Shown: piece by piece, positions 57,858-64,000 of the stretch
Numbering within the stretch: the stretch's first letter is position 1
Layout: each line of letters opens with the position of its first letter
DNA from: Methanocorpusculum parvum
GTDB taxonomy: Archaea > Halobacteriota > Methanomicrobia > Methanomicrobiales > Methanocorpusculaceae
DNA: 64,000 nucleotides
Assembly: GCA_002287215.1 (NCBI GenBank)
Contig: LMVO01000043.1
Span: 22,882 to 86,881, forward strand
Direction of reading: 5' to 3'
Notes under the pieces: generated by a model
The model's database searches: none
What the model was told of the DNA's origin: nothing
The model's input: the letters and a program-made list of their open reading frames with translations, nothing else
Translations under genes and position numbers: made by a program

Positions 57858-58649
57858 ATGTCTTCTTCACGAACAGAGATAGAGTCCCTCACCATCCTTC
57901 CCGGAACCACCCGTGATGGAAAAATAGAGGGATTTGATGAGATCGTTATCCGCCCGGGCGACACGTTCTCCATCGTCGGTCCGACAGGTTCGGGAAAAAC
58001 CGCTTTCATCAACGACATCGAAGTGTTCGCCCAGGGAGACACCGTCACGAACCGCCGGATTTTGATCAACGGCAGCGAACCCGGCGAGGCTCTGGTCCGC
58101 GATCCAGCCAGAAAACCCATCGCCATGATCACCCAGAATACCAAATGCCTTGCCGATTTGGTCGTCTCCGAGTTTCTGGCAATGCATATCCGTTCACGCA
58201 AACTGGACGGAGAGGGTATTGTCGAGAAGACCATCCGCATCGCAAACGAGTTTACCGGAGAAAAAATCCTGCCGCATATGCGGATGAGCGCTCTTTCCGG
58301 CGGGCAGACCAGATCGCTTTTTATTGCCGACGCTATCATCATCTCCGACACGCCGATCATTTTACTGGATGAAGTGGAAAACGCCGGCATCTTCAAAGAC
58401 CGGGTCATCGAAGTTCTGCGTGAAGAAAAGAAGGCCATTATCTTCGTGACCCACGACCCTTATGTCGCTCTCCTCACGGGAACGCGGATCGTCATGGAGA
58501 ACGGTGCCGTGACAAAGATCCTGACCCCGGGAAGAGAAGAAGAGGAAACGCTTGCGGAGATCGCCCGAATGGATGCGAAAATAACAAATCTGCGGGAACG
58601 CATTCGTGCAGGCGAACTCCTGTGCGGGCTCGAAGGAGTCCAAGCATGA
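57858..58649 (+). CDS. ABC-type ATPase of the coenzyme M operon
   Basis: A 263-residue ATP-binding cassette protein with Walker A GPTGSGKT (41-48), the Q-loop (MITQNTKCLADL), signature LSGGQTRSLF, Walker B IILLDEVENAGIF and switch His in VTHDPYV. It has no membrane partner in the operon, so it may not be a transporter; soluble ABC ATPases of methanogens also act in enzyme activation (for example component A2 of methyl-CoM reductase). The C-terminal 40 residues are a charged helix. I take the ATG at 57858; a TTG five codons upstream is possible. It overlaps the GTPase gene by 4 nt and opens the coenzyme M operon. Confidence 0.85.
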   Translation: MSSSRTEIESLTILPGTTRDGKIEGFDEIVIRPGDTFSIVGPTGSGKTAFINDIEVFAQGDTVTNRRILINGSEPGEALVRDPARKPIAMITQNTKCLADLVVSEFLAMHIRSRKLDGEGIVEKTIRIANEFTGEKILPHMRMSALSGGQTRSLFIADAIIISDTPIILLDEVENAGIFKDRVIEVLREEKKAIIFVTHDPYVALLTGTRIVMENGAVTKILTPGREEEETLAEIARMDAKITNLRERIRAGELLCGLEGVQA

Positions 58650-59356
58650 ACGTAAAGCTGATCTCCATAGCCGGACCGCCAAGCGCGGGAAAGACTGCGG
58701 TTGTCAAACAGATCATTAGGAGTCTGCCTGACCCCAAAAAAGCCGCATACCTAAAAATCGATGTGGTGCAGGCATGGGAAGACGAAGAGCTCGCTGCTGA
58801 GTTCGGCATCCCCACGAAAAAAGTGTATTCAGGAGATATGTGCCCGGATCATATGGGGATCATGGTTATCCGCGACGCGATGGAGTGGGCAGAACAGATC
58901 GGGGCCGAGTATCTGCTCTATGAAAGTGCGGGCCTTTGTCTGCGCTGTACTCCCTACACCAAAAATTCGCTTGGCCTCTGCGTTATCTCGGCCGTGTCGG
59001 GAACGCATGCTCCGCTAAAAATGGCCCCGATGATCGCCCTCGCGGACGTGGCCGTAGTAACAAAGATCGATCTTGTTTCCCAGGCGGAAAAAGAGGTCTT
59101 CCGCGAGCGGATCAAAGAGGTCGCGCCGAATATCGACATCATCGAAACCAACGCCGTCCAAGGGACCGGGATGCGGTATCTCAATAAAGTGATCGCGGAT
59201 ATGCCGCCCGCTCCGTTAGACAAGGATATGCTCCGCGGGGTCCCGCCGCTTGGCGTCTGCACGATCTGCATCGGGAAAAAGGAGATCGGATGGCAGGAAC
59301 ATTTCGGGGTCATCCGTCAAATCGACGCTCCCGACAGTATCTACCGGGGTGACTGA
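58646..59356 (+). CDS. P-loop GTPase (HypB/UreG-like) of the coenzyme M operon
   Basis: The 236-residue product has Walker A AGPPSAGKT (residues 9-17), Walker B-like YLLYESAGLC, and the base-recognition motif VVTKIDLVSQ that gives GTP specificity. Similar proteins load metals or drive cluster transfer (HypB, UreG, CooC). Extra Cys residues in CPDHMG, CLRCTPY and VCTICIGKKEIG could bind metal or an Fe-S cluster between domains. The start is the ATG at 58646, overlapping the ATPase gene by 4 nt; the stop overlaps the Fe-S protein start by 1 nt. The partner enzyme is likely the DUF39-ferredoxin fusion two genes downstream. Confidence 0.82.
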   Translation: MNVKLISIAGPPSAGKTAVVKQIIRSLPDPKKAAYLKIDVVQAWEDEELAAEFGIPTKKVYSGDMCPDHMGIMVIRDAMEWAEQIGAEYLLYESAGLCLRCTPYTKNSLGLCVISAVSGTHAPLKMAPMIALADVAVVTKIDLVSQAEKEVFRERIKEVAPNIDIIETNAVQGTGMRYLNKVIADMPPAPLDKDMLRGVPPLGVCTICIGKKEIGWQEHFGVIRQIDAPDSIYRGD

Positions 59357-59982
59357 TGGGCTGGACACCGCCGGGAAAGGACTGCGGAGCCTGCGGAGCG
59401 GAAAGCTGCGAAGCATTCATGAGCCAGGCGGCTTCCGGCCTGAAAAACCTTGCCGCCTGCCCGTATTATCATGAGGATGTTCCAAAATACACTTGCAGAG
59501 AACTGGCAACATCATACTCCGGCACGGATGTCTGCAATGCTCCGTACGACTTCGTGATTTCCGCGCTCCCAAACGAGCCCTCCGCACGAAAAATCCTTCT
59601 GCCGTTTCGACCCGATCTGGTCGAACGTGAGGAGATCAAAAAAGGCGATATCGTTCTTGGCAGACCGGCGGGAGCGGGATGCCCAGTCCAGCATGTCATT
59701 CGGGTCATCGAAGCGGATCATATCACCGGGCTGATCACCGGCCATGTGGTCGGTCCCGCCTTTTCCCGGGACAACACTGATATCATTGATCTGAAGATGT
59801 ACCATATGATCGGATTCGAGGGAGTGGCCAGGGTCGTCGCCCGGCCCCCGCAGTTTGGAGTCCGGCATCCGTTCCTGCCGGGATTCTGTATGATGGACCG
59901 GATGCACACCGGTATCGTCAATATGATCCTGCAGAAATCCTACGGCCTCCACGTCAGAGTGGAGGGGATCGTGATATTATGA
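59356..59982 (+). CDS. Fe-S protein of the coenzyme M operon
   Basis: A 208-residue protein of unknown function. The N-terminus is a four-Cys cluster motif, GKDCGACGAESCEAFMSQAA through LAACPYY (Cys10, Cys13, Cys18, Cys35), the pattern of the small 4Fe-4S domain found in corrinoid/Fe-S proteins and RnfB. Further Cys residues occur near 50 and 62 and in GAGCPVQH and GFCMMDRMH. The rest is beta-rich, with GDIVLGRPAGAGCPVQHVIR and a YHMIGFEGVARVVARPPQFG section. It overlaps both neighbours (1 nt and 4 nt), so the stoichiometry with the ATPase, GTPase and DUF39-ferredoxin is likely fixed. Confidence 0.78.
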   Translation: MGWTPPGKDCGACGAESCEAFMSQAASGLKNLAACPYYHEDVPKYTCRELATSYSGTDVCNAPYDFVISALPNEPSARKILLPFRPDLVEREEIKKGDIVLGRPAGAGCPVQHVIRVIEADHITGLITGHVVGPAFSRDNTDIIDLKMYHMIGFEGVARVVARPPQFGVRHPFLPGFCMMDRMHTGIVNMILQKSYGLHVRVEGIVIL

Positions 59983-61205
59983 AAACGCTTGCAGAAATCA
60001 ACCGGAAAATCGCCGACAAAACCGCGGTCGTCATGACGGCAAAAACCCTCAAGGAACGTATCCGCAAGGGAGAAACCATCACACCGGACGACGTGGACGT
60101 GGTGACCTGCGGAACATTTGGGGTGATGTCCGGGACATCCGCGGTTCTCGCGTTCCAGGCCGGAGCGCCTGGAACCTTCCGGTATGCCGTCTCCATGACG
60201 CTGAACGGGGTCCCGGCGTTCATCGGCCCCTGTCCGAATGAAAGCAACGGGCATGTCGATTGTATGGTGTATGGGACATCCCATGCAGAACACGATCCCT
60301 CATACGGCGGCGGACACCTTTTTTCTGATCTTGCCGCAGGAAAGCCGGTCACCGCAGAGATCGTTACCGACACGGGAACGATCCGCCGTCAGGTAGGTCT
60401 GAATGATATGTCCTCTGCCAGACTGATCGTCACCCGCGGGGCATTCAAAAATTATATGGGGTTTGTGAACCGGAGTGAAGAAGAGATCTCCACGATCTTT
60501 TCGACCTTCCCTATGAAGCCAAATCTGCAGAGCGCGTCCGTTTCCGGATGCGGGGAGATCAACCCGCTCGAAAATGATCCGGAATTACGCTATCACATCC
60601 CCGGAGCGGCAGCACTCGTAAACGGCGGCCCTGGTCTGATCCTTGGGTGCGGGACGAGATCGTCGCCGCAGAAACCGAATCTTTCTCTCTCTGCGGATAT
60701 GCGGGGCATGCATCCCGATATGATGGGCGGTTTTGTGACCGCGCTCGGCGCCGAATGCCTGACTTCAATCGGGACCGCGATCCCTGTACTGGATGACGAA
60801 ACGCTGAATGCTCTCCGTGTTCTCGACGAGGATATCCCGCTGCCGGTCGCCGACATCCAGAACAGGACTCCATTCGCGGCCGCGACCTACGCGGATATCT
60901 GGCAGAACACCGGCCGACGGGTCCGTGTCGATGCTTCGCGCTGCGTGGATGACTGCACGGAATGCGCGAAAGATCTCTGTCCGGTCGCGGCGATCCGGCC
61001 CGACCTCTCGATCGGCAAAGCATGCATGGGCTGCCTGACCTGCGTGACCGTCTGCAGACATCAGGTGTTTTCCGCAAACGCAGGAACGCTGCATATTCCC
61101 GATGCGGATATTCGAATCGGTCTTCGCCAGTCCGACCGCGTGCGGGGAGACCGGGCGGCTGCCCTGGTTCGTGACCGGATCTCTTCCGGAGAATGGAGGT
61201 TTTAG
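59979..61205 (+). CDS. DUF39-ferredoxin fusion, predicted coenzyme M-forming sulfhydrylase
   Basis: The 408-residue product joins a DUF39 domain (about 1-310) to a two-cluster ferredoxin (Cys322/326/329/334 and Cys349/352/355/359). DUF39 marks shared with the homocysteine protein at 17.4 kb include VDVVTCGTFGVM, YGGGHLFSDLAAGK, Cys191 in VSGCGEINPLENDP and GCGTRSSPQ. The CBS domains of the paralogue are absent; the ferredoxin, separate in the homocysteine system, is fused. The downstream genes make sulfoacetaldehyde, so I predict this enzyme adds sulfide reductively to that aldehyde to give coenzyme M. That assignment is inference; the domain identification is firm. Confidence 0.88.
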   Translation: MKTLAEINRKIADKTAVVMTAKTLKERIRKGETITPDDVDVVTCGTFGVMSGTSAVLAFQAGAPGTFRYAVSMTLNGVPAFIGPCPNESNGHVDCMVYGTSHAEHDPSYGGGHLFSDLAAGKPVTAEIVTDTGTIRRQVGLNDMSSARLIVTRGAFKNYMGFVNRSEEEISTIFSTFPMKPNLQSASVSGCGEINPLENDPELRYHIPGAAALVNGGPGLILGCGTRSSPQKPNLSLSADMRGMHPDMMGGFVTALGAECLTSIGTAIPVLDDETLNALRVLDEDIPLPVADIQNRTPFAAATYADIWQNTGRRVRVDASRCVDDCTECAKDLCPVAAIRPDLSIGKACMGCLTCVTVCRHQVFSANAGTLHIPDADIRIGLRQSDRVRGDRAAALVRDRISSGEWRF

Positions 61206-62444
61206 ATGGGTGATTATGTATTACGCTGTCTTGCCGGCGGGGAACTTCTCGAAGACCATTATACCCTTGCCTGCCCCAATCATCCGGGTTTTGTCCGTGC
61301 AGAATATACAGCCGCGCAGTTGACCGTCCGGAAGAATCTGCCGGGCGTATTCCGTTTCAGTGACTGGCTCCCAGTCCGCGGCTCGGTCCCGACACGATCA
61401 AGGCCCGTGACCTTTCAAAACCGGGAGCTCTGCCGCGAACTCGGACTGCCGAACCTCTGGATCACGTTTACCGGCTACTATCCGGAATGCGGCTGTTATG
61501 TGCCGACCGGTTCGTTCAAGGAGCTGGAAGCTTTGCCGACGATCGTCCGACTGAAAGAGGCAGGAGGGGGAACGCTGGTCGTGGCATCCGCCGGAAACAC
61601 TGGTCGGGCGTTTGCCCAGATGTCAGCGGAATTCGGGACACCTGTCGTTTTAGTCGTACCGGAAAGTTCGGCCGACAAGCTCTGGACCGCAGGATACTTC
61701 GATCACAGCAGTATTCGGCTTATCACGGTCCGCGGCGATTACACCGACGCGATCAAAACGGCCGATAAGATCTGCGAAGCCCCGGGATATTTCCCGGAAG
61801 GCGGAGGCAAAAACATCGCCAGACGGGACGGGATGGGCTGTGTGATGCTCGATGCCGCCGTCACGATAGGAAAACTGCCCGACTATTACTTCCAGGCGGT
61901 CGGCTCAGGCACCGGAGGGATCGCCGCATGGGAAGCTACTGCCCGCCTGATCGGAGACGGACGCTTCGGCAGTGTGTTCCCTGAGCTCCATCTTTCACAA
62001 AATCTTCCGTTCGTTCCAATGGTCCGTGCATGGAATGCCGGCAGGGATCATATTCTCGATGAGGATATGCCGAATGCGCAGGCCTCCATCAACGCGGTAT
62101 CCGCCCATGTCCTGACCAACCGTACGCCCCCCTACGGGATCCGCGGCGGGGTGTATGATGCGATGAGATCCTGCGGCGGGCGGATGTATGCCGTAGAAAA
62201 CAGCGATGCGGCGAGTGCCGCCAAAATCTTCGCCGAAGCGGAAAACGGGATCGACATCGATCCTGCCGCCGCCGTTGCCTTTGCGTCCCTCATCTCCGCC
62301 GCCGAAGAGGGCTCCATCCGGAAAAATGCGAGCATTTTGCTGAATATCACCGGCGGGGGATATCAGCGGGTGAAAAAGGACTGCGAGATTGCACAGATAG
62401 GCGTTTACAGAACTGTCGATCCAGGAGAGGTGCCGGCATTATGA
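61206..62444 (+). CDS. Cysteate synthase (threonine synthase-like)
   Basis: Cysteate synthase makes cysteate from phosphoserine and sulfite, the entry to one route of coenzyme M synthesis. The 412 residues are of the PLP beta family: VPTGSFKELEALPTIVRLKE (PLP-Lys), TLVVASAGNTGRAFAQMSAE (phosphate/substrate loop), AVGSGTGGIAAWEATARLIG and a final NITGGGYQRVKKDCE. The N-terminal ACPNHPG section with Cys resembles the zinc-like portion of threonine synthases. Context decides: the next gene is sulfopyruvate decarboxylase. The start follows the DUF39-ferredoxin stop directly, and the end overlaps comDE by 4 nt. Threonine synthase would be the alternative if context were absent. Confidence 0.9.
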   Translation: MGDYVLRCLAGGELLEDHYTLACPNHPGFVRAEYTAAQLTVRKNLPGVFRFSDWLPVRGSVPTRSRPVTFQNRELCRELGLPNLWITFTGYYPECGCYVPTGSFKELEALPTIVRLKEAGGGTLVVASAGNTGRAFAQMSAEFGTPVVLVVPESSADKLWTAGYFDHSSIRLITVRGDYTDAIKTADKICEAPGYFPEGGGKNIARRDGMGCVMLDAAVTIGKLPDYYFQAVGSGTGGIAAWEATARLIGDGRFGSVFPELHLSQNLPFVPMVRAWNAGRDHILDEDMPNAQASINAVSAHVLTNRTPPYGIRGGVYDAMRSCGGRMYAVENSDAASAAKIFAEAENGIDIDPAAAVAFASLISAAEEGSIRKNASILLNITGGGYQRVKKDCEIAQIGVYRTVDPGEVPAL

Positions 62445-63556
62445 ACGAAGAGACGGTCCTTCAGATCATGCACGAAGAGGGAGTTGACATGGTCGCCTCG
62501 CTGCCGTGCGATAAAAACAAGCGGTTCACTGCGCTATTAGAAACGGAGTTCCCGGTCATCGACCTTGCCCGCGAAGAGGACGGGGTCGGGATCGGGGCAG
62601 GGGTAGTCCTCGCCGGCAAACGTCCGCTCGTCTCGATCCAGAGCTCGGGGCTTGGGAATATGCTCAACGCCCTTTTGTCGCTTTCCTGCGTGTATCACTT
62701 CCCTCTGCCGATCCTGGCAAGCTGGCGCGGCGTGTGCGATGAGAAGATCTGCGCTCAGATCCCGTTCAATGCTCCCCTCCCAAAACTGCTGGATGTGTAC
62801 AACATTCCCTACCGGATTTGCAGATCGGCGGAGGATCTGGAAGGGATCAGAGAGGTCATCAGAGGTGCGTTTGCAGAGCAGACGCCCTATGTCGCCCTGA
62901 TCCTTCCGTCCTGCTGGGACCCTCAGGAGGATGCGCCCATCACATACCCGAAACGTTCGCTTCCGGACCGGACATTTTTCCTGCCGGGATACGCCGAACC
63001 GGAGCTCACCCGGCTTGAAGCGATCAAAGAGATCGTCTCCTCGGTTCCGGAAAACGCGGTCATCATCTCCAACATCGGGGTTCCTTCCAAGGAACTCTTT
63101 GCGGCAAAGGACCGGACAGGGAACTTCTACATGCTCGGAAGCTACATGCAGGCGTCCGCGATCGGGCTCGGTTGTGCGTTTTCTTCACCGAAAACGCCCG
63201 TGTATGTGATAGACGGAGACGGAAGTCTGCTCGGCTCGGCAGTTCTGCCGGTGATCGCAGCACAGAAATGCGAAAATCTGCATATACTGGCGCTGGACAA
63301 CGGCACATTCGGCAGCACCGGGAATCAGATCAGTCCGGCGTATGAAACCGCAGATATCGGCATGCTCGCACGTGCGGCGGGGATCGGCTCGGTCGAACGG
63401 GCCGCGACCCCGGGCGAGATATCCAGCGCCGTGGTCAAAGGAACTTCGTTCGTTCATCTGCTCATCCGCCCGGGAAATTCTGCATCGCCGAATATTCCCC
63501 TCTCGCCGGAAGAGATCCGCAGCAGAGTGGAACAGTTCATCCGGGAAACCGGATAA
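62441..63556 (+). CDS. comDE: Sulfopyruvate decarboxylase, fused ComD-ComE
   Basis: Decarboxylates 3-sulfopyruvate to sulfoacetaldehyde, the last known intermediate before coenzyme M. In 371 residues a ComD-like half (about 1-170: EEGVDMVASLPCDKNKRF, EEDGVGIGAGVVLAG) and a ComE-like half (about 185-371) are joined. The TPP-binding motif is YVIDGDGSLLGSAVLPVIAA, with LALDNGTFGSTGNQ completing it. In several methanogens the halves are separate genes. It overlaps the cysteate synthase gene by 4 nt and ends the six-gene operon. A T-run lies about 13 nt behind the stop. Confidence 0.93.
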   Translation: MNEETVLQIMHEEGVDMVASLPCDKNKRFTALLETEFPVIDLAREEDGVGIGAGVVLAGKRPLVSIQSSGLGNMLNALLSLSCVYHFPLPILASWRGVCDEKICAQIPFNAPLPKLLDVYNIPYRICRSAEDLEGIREVIRGAFAEQTPYVALILPSCWDPQEDAPITYPKRSLPDRTFFLPGYAEPELTRLEAIKEIVSSVPENAVIISNIGVPSKELFAAKDRTGNFYMLGSYMQASAIGLGCAFSSPKTPVYVIDGDGSLLGSAVLPVIAAQKCENLHILALDNGTFGSTGNQISPAYETADIGMLARAAGIGSVERAATPGEISSAVVKGTSFVHLLIRPGNSASPNIPLSPEEIRSRVEQFIRETG

Positions 63557-63774
63557 CCGCTCACGCTTTTTTTACAGGCACACGGAGGATGGTTTTCATT
63601 TTGCAGGGGTCGGTCTTTCGCGGATCCGAGAGATAGATCTCATGATGCCGGCGGCCGGTGAAGGGACCGATATGCATGCACTGCACACAAAGACCTTCGG
63701 AAAATACCTCGAGCGTCACGAACTCAGACTGGCGGATCATTGACGCTCACAGGAACTTTTCTTTGTTTTTGAAT

Positions 63775-63885
63775 AGGAGTTACGCGTTGTTATTCTCAAT
63801 CCAATTCGGGAAGGGTATTCCTGGGTGTGGACACAAGAGGAAAAACAACCGCGAATCTCCGCGAATTAACGCGAATCGCATTTTC
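63775..63885 (+). repeat. Dispersed repeat block, copy 3
   Basis: It begins AGGAGTTACGCGTTGT (one mismatch to copies at 9223 and 57371), then CAATCCAATTCGGGAAGGG, GGGTGTGGACACAAGAG and AACAACCGCGAATC. This is the most complete copy in the window and links the separate parts seen at 9.2-9.35 kb, 57.4 kb and 1.4 kb. Confidence 0.65.
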
Positions 63886-63958
63886 CTTACGTTTGGGTGC
63901 TCTGCTTCGGCTTATCGCCTACGCAGAAATCGCACCCTCTCTTGAAAAATGCTATCGG

Positions 63959-63980
63959 AAAAACCCGCGTGCGGGTTTTT
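63959..63980 (+). terminator. Perfect hairpin with T-run
   Basis: AAAAACCCGC-GT-GCGGGTTTTT: a 10-bp perfect inverted repeat ending in five T. It resembles an intrinsic terminator on either strand. Confidence 0.55.
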
Positions 63981-64000
63981 CTGTTGTTTCATTATTTTTT

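Larger units (their letters stand above)
63557..64000. other. Gene-free tail region with repeat copy and terminator hairpin
   Basis: After a T-run near 63570 no convincing gene is present. A dispersed repeat copy covers about 63775-63885. A short inverted pair flanks GCTTCGGCTTATCGCC around 63900-63930. The window ends with a strong hairpin at 63959-63980. One small frame at 63642-63743 is discussed under rejected items. Confidence 0.5.

Noticed and set aside
61206..62444. Threonine synthase
   Set aside because: The fold is shared, but overlap with ComDE and the DUF39-ferredoxin gene points to cysteate synthase.
63642..63743. Possible small gene or remnant (34 codons from ATG, ending in LERHELRLADH)
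   Set aside because: No ribosome-binding site, no recognised family and only a short frame. It may be a gene remnant but cannot be supported.

Overview
The window is archaeal and comes from a hydrogenotrophic, formate-using methanogen of the Methanomicrobiales. The gene content and roughly balanced base composition suggest Methanocorpusculum or a close relative, but that genus call is inference. Evidence for an archaeon: TBP, TFS, TFE, a histone, RfcL, archaeal MAT, aTrm56, archaeosortase A and RtcB/archease. Evidence for a methanogen: CofH (F420), F420-dependent formate dehydrogenase, methanogenesis markers 2, 4 (MtxX) and 11, and the coenzyme M genes. Many TATA elements lie 20-40 bp from start codons, so several genes appear leaderless; operons are tight, with many 4-nt ATGA overlaps.

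Layout. 0-4 kb: rtcB (partial), archease, a DUF2551 protein, a short cis-prenyltransferase homologue, signal peptidase and cofH. 4-7.7 kb: an oxygen-defence operon (rubredoxin, F420H2 oxidase, desulfoferrodoxin) divergent from a UbiB-like kinase. 7.8-14.5 kb: a radical SAM protein, a large inverted-repeat element, CstA, a LytS-like membrane protein, MarC, a predicted exonuclease and an RNase H-TrmO fusion. 14.5-20 kb: a PEBP protein, TBP, TFS, archaeosortase, a HIT protein and the homocysteine (DUF39/NIL-ferredoxin/UPF0280) operon. 20-25.3 kb: aTrm56, an ATP-grasp protein, TFE, HD and C_GCAxxG_C_C proteins, hisD. 25.4-33 kb: fdhAB, Tfx, a tungstate ABC transporter and a winged-helix protein, which look like one Mo/W-related neighbourhood. 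33-37.6 kb: a six-gene SPFH/zinc-ribbon membrane cluster. 37.6-43.2 kb: a TPR protein, tRNA-Glu, ilvE, FKBP, moaD/moaE, marker 11, hom and an ACT protein. 43.2-48.7 kb: korDABC-sucCD-dacZ. 48.8-52.6 kb: MAT, hisG-hisA-hisB and a histone. 52.7-57 kb: mtxX, marker 2, a TrmB regulator and rfcL. 57-57.8 kb: a second inverted-repeat element. 57.8-63.6 kb: a six-gene coenzyme M operon.

The most interesting part is that last operon. Cysteate synthase and a fused sulfopyruvate decarboxylase (which makes sulfoacetaldehyde) are preceded by a DUF39-ferredoxin fusion, a paralogue of the homocysteine-forming protein encoded at 17.4 kb in the same window. The homocysteine enzyme turns an aldehyde plus sulfide into a thiol, which is exactly the chemistry still needed to turn sulfoacetaldehyde into coenzyme M. 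Three further genes, an ABC-type ATPase, a P-loop GTPase and an Fe-S protein, overlap in front of it and may supply activation or electrons. Other points worth a look are the RNase H-TrmO fusion, the SPFH/zinc-ribbon cluster, a shared motif upstream of fdhA and the tungstate transporter, and a family of dispersed non-coding repeats.
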